Positions 23,926-25,697 of a DNA stretch of 25,697 bases are shown one piece after another. Origin of the DNA: CAZFZT01 sp964523675 (lineage in GTDB: Bacteria; Planctomycetota; Phycisphaerae; Phycisphaerales; SM1A02). The stretch spans positions 1 through 25,697 of the forward strand of contig CAZFZT010000047.1 of NCBI GenBank assembly GCA_964523675.1, written 5' to 3'. Positions within the stretch are counted from its first letter, which is position 1; every line of letters begins with the position of its first letter. Made by a program: the position numbers and the translations under genes. Under the pieces are notes generated by a model. It saw nothing but the letters and a program-made list of their open reading frames with translations. It was not told the origin of the DNA and did not search any database.

Positions 23926-25680
23926 ATGGGCATCGGCAGCATCCTGGTTGAGAGAGGTGTGCTCTCCGATGAGCAGCTTGCGGAGGCCATTCGCGAGCAG
24001 AACCGCACCGGTGAACGGCTTGACCATGTGCTTGTGCGCCTCGGCCTTGTCAAGAGCCACGACGTACTCGAAGCGATCGGCCAGCAGTTCGCCATGCCGA
24101 TCGTCGATCTCAATTCCATTGACGTCGAACAGGACGTTCTTCGCACGCTGCCTGCCAAACTCGTCTTCAAGCAGCGCTGCGTGCCGATCGAACGCCGCAA
24201 CGGCACCCTGCGCGTCGCCACGTGTGATCCCTTCGAACTCACCGCGTTCGATGAACTGCGCCTGCTCACCGGACTGGCCATTGAACTCGTCCTCGCCGAT
24301 GAACGCGACATCCGCAAGTTCATTCGCGCCCATTACGGCGTGGCCGGCGACACACTTGATGCGCTTTCCGATCAGGAGGGAGCCACGAGTCCCGAAGATC
24401 GAGCTTTGAGCACTCGGCACTCGGAACTTGGGTCTTCCGATGAACTCGACCAGGCGCAGGAAGCAAGCGTCATCAAGCTCGTCAACGATCTGCTCCTCGA
24501 AGCAATCCGCGAACGTGCCACCGACGTTCACATCGAACCCTACGAAGAGACGCTTTCGATCCGCTATCGCGTCGATGGTGTACTTGCGCAGGCCGGCGTT
24601 CCCGCCACCGTCAACCGCTTCCGCAATGCGATCATCAGCCGTTTGAAGATCATGGCGAATCTCAACATCGCCGAGAAGCGCAAGCCGCAGGACGGCCGGA
24701 TCACCCTTCGCCACAAGACGCAGGAATACGACCTGCGCGTCAGCGTCATCCCGATGCTCTTCGGCGAAGGCGTCGTGCTTCGCATCCTCAACAAGTCCAC
24801 CGTCATGTTCGATCTTGATGAACTTGGCATGGACCGCGATCTGCTGGCCCGCTGGGATGAACTCATTGAGCGGCCGCACGGCATTCTGCTCGTCACCGGC
24901 CCGACCGGCTCGGGTAAATCAACCACCCTCTACGCCTCGCTCAATCGCATCGTCAGCGATGAGGTCAAGGCGATCACCGTCGAAGACCCCGTCGAATACC
25001 ACGTCGAAGGCGTCAACCAGATTCAGGTGCATCCCGAAGTCGGCCTGACGTTTGCAGCCGGACTGCGGTCGATCCTGCGTCACGACCCCGACATCATCAT
25101 GATCGGCGAGATTCGTGACAAGGAAACAGCCGAGGCGGCGGTGCAGGCGTCGCTCACCGGCCACCTTGTGTTTTCGACACTGCACACAAACGATTCAGCT
25201 GGCGCGATGACGCGCTTGATTGATATGGGCGTGGAGCCGTTTCTCGTGGCCAGTTCGGTGGAGGGCGTGATGGCGCAGCGGCTGGTGCGGCGAATCTGCG
25301 CGGACTGTGCGGAAAACTACGTGCCTGAGCCGGCCGAGATTCCGCCGGATTTTGAATCGGAGGCACATGGGCACGGAGGCACGAAGGCACGAAGTGGCGC
25401 GAGTCCCGCAACGATCGCATCGACTGAGTTGACGCTCCGTCGCGGCACCGGCTGCCGTGAGTGTCGCGGCACCGGCTACAAGGGCCGCATGGGCATCTAC
25501 GAGTTGCTCACAATGACGGAGCAGACGCGAGAGATGGTCATGGGCCGCGTCAACGCCGGCCGCATCGCCGAAGCCGCAAGCGCCTCCGGCGACCTCACGC
25601 TCCTGCGCCACGCCGGCTTCGAGAAGGTCCGCCAGGGCGTGACGACGTTCGCCGAAGTCCTCCGCGCGACGAAGGCGTGA
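23926..25680 (+). CDS. GspE/PilB-family secretion or pilus assembly ATPase
   Basis: The 584-residue cytoplasmic ATPase powers a type II secretion system or type IV pilus. The N-terminal domain (about 1-145, GIGSILVERGVLSDEQL) binds the inner-membrane platform. The core has the Walker A GPTGSGKST (325-333), Asp box ITVEDPVEY, Walker B IIMIGEIRD (Glu395) and His box GHLVFSTLHTNDSAGA. A zinc finger has CADC (Cys458, Cys461) and CREC (Cys510, Cys513). The start at 23926 matches the family; the frame extends upstream without similarity. Two linkers carry short tandem repeats in frame (24401-24435 and 25359-25398). The second widens the gap between the two CxxC pairs to 48 residues. No other secretion gene is in the window, so GspE and PilB roles cannot be told apart. 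Confidence 0.95.
   Translation: MGIGSILVERGVLSDEQLAEAIREQNRTGERLDHVLVRLGLVKSHDVLEAIGQQFAMPIVDLNSIDVEQDVLRTLPAKLVFKQRCVPIERRNGTLRVATCDPFELTAFDELRLLTGLAIELVLADERDIRKFIRAHYGVAGDTLDALSDQEGATSPEDRALSTRHSELGSSDELDQAQEASVIKLVNDLLLEAIRERATDVHIEPYEETLSIRYRVDGVLAQAGVPATVNRFRNAIISRLKIMANLNIAEKRKPQDGRITLRHKTQEYDLRVSVIPMLFGEGVVLRILNKSTVMFDLDELGMDRDLLARWDELIERPHGILLVTGPTGSGKSTTLYASLNRIVSDEVKAITVEDPVEYHVEGVNQIQVHPEVGLTFAAGLRSILRHDPDIIMIGEIRDKETAEAAVQASLTGHLVFSTLHTNDSAGAMTRLIDMGVEPFLVASSVEGVMAQRLVRRICADCAENYVPEPAEIPPDFESEAHGHGGTKARSGASPATIASTELTLRRGTGCRECRGTGYKGRMGIYELLTMTEQTREMVMGRVNAGRIAEAASASGDLTLLRHAGFEKVRQGVTTFAEVLRATKA
24401..24435 (+). repeat. In-frame heptamer array inside the secretion ATPase gene
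   Basis: Five 7-nt units run without gaps, for example CGGCACT at 24415 and CGGAACT at 24422. They encode about 12 residues (about 159-170) in the linker between the N-terminal domain and the ATPase core. The unit length of 7 matches the array at 587-700, though the unit sequence differs. Confidence 0.7.
25359..25398 (+). repeat. In-frame octamer array inside the ATPase zinc-finger loop
   Basis: Five 8-nt units run without gaps, for example GGAGGCAC at 25375 and GAAGGCAC at 25383. They encode a Gly/His/Lys/Arg-rich stretch (about 478-491) between the two CxxC pairs. The total of 40 nt is compensated by flanking sequence so that the frame stays open. Confidence 0.75.
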
Positions 25681-25697
25681 GTCAGAGCCGGGCACTC

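Noticed and set aside
23878..24879. 333-residue minus-strand open frame opposite the secretion ATPase gene
   Set aside because: It is the antisense shadow of a well-conserved GspE/PilB gene and resembles no known family.

Overview
The window most likely comes from a planctomycete, probably of the Phycisphaerae. The main clue is a secreted haloperoxidase-like protein that ends in paired short dockerin-like repeats finishing in LLAAWG, a C-terminal signature I associate with that class. A squalene-hopene cyclase, an envelope division block, a FIST protein and two autotransporter-like proteins show a diderm envelope and fit this placement. This is an inference from protein signatures, not a phylogeny. 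Gene density is high, base composition is moderately GC-rich, and there are no rRNA or tRNA genes, CRISPR arrays, transposases or phage genes.

Layout. On the minus strand, 1-558 is the N-terminal part of an MmgE/PrpD-family protein. A degenerate heptamer array (587-700) separates it from a secreted zinc amidase (700-1491). Reading rightward are a vanadium-haloperoxidase/PAP2 protein (1833-4112) and two paralogous autotransporter-like proteins in tandem (4544-7939 and 8138-11215). The first two of these genes are followed by strong GC-rich hairpin terminators with nearly the same stem, and the third by a weaker one. Then come an HD-GYP-like protein (11369-12733) and a crotonase-fold hydratase (12758-13504). 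A CorA transporter lies on the minus strand (13530-14699). Divergent from it is a cell-division block: rsmH, a membrane LysM protein, an ftsL-like gene overlapping it by 4 nt, and ftsI (14792-18782). Convergent to ftsI is a minus-strand pair, squalene-hopene cyclase followed by an S1/P1 nuclease (22102 down to 18799). The pair has a promoter with a consensus -35 box. The window ends with a FIST protein (22397-23647) and a GspE/PilB-type secretion ATPase (23926-25680).

How the genes work together. Much of the window concerns the envelope: amidase, autotransporters, division and septal wall synthesis, hopanoid synthesis, Mg2+ transport, and a type II secretion or type IV pilus motor. The clearest functional unit is rsmH-LysM-ftsL-ftsI. 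The LysM membrane protein placed inside it is a good candidate for an undescribed division factor.

The most unusual DNA-level signal is a set of degenerate short tandem arrays with 7- or 8-nt periods. One fills an intergenic gap, two sit in frame inside the secretion ATPase, and a related repeat-like stretch encodes the signal peptide of the S1/P1 nuclease. A second signal is a recurring TANNNT hexamer 5-8 nt before start codons that lack a Shine-Dalgarno sequence, which suggests leaderless transcripts. I found no clear new defence or metabolic system.
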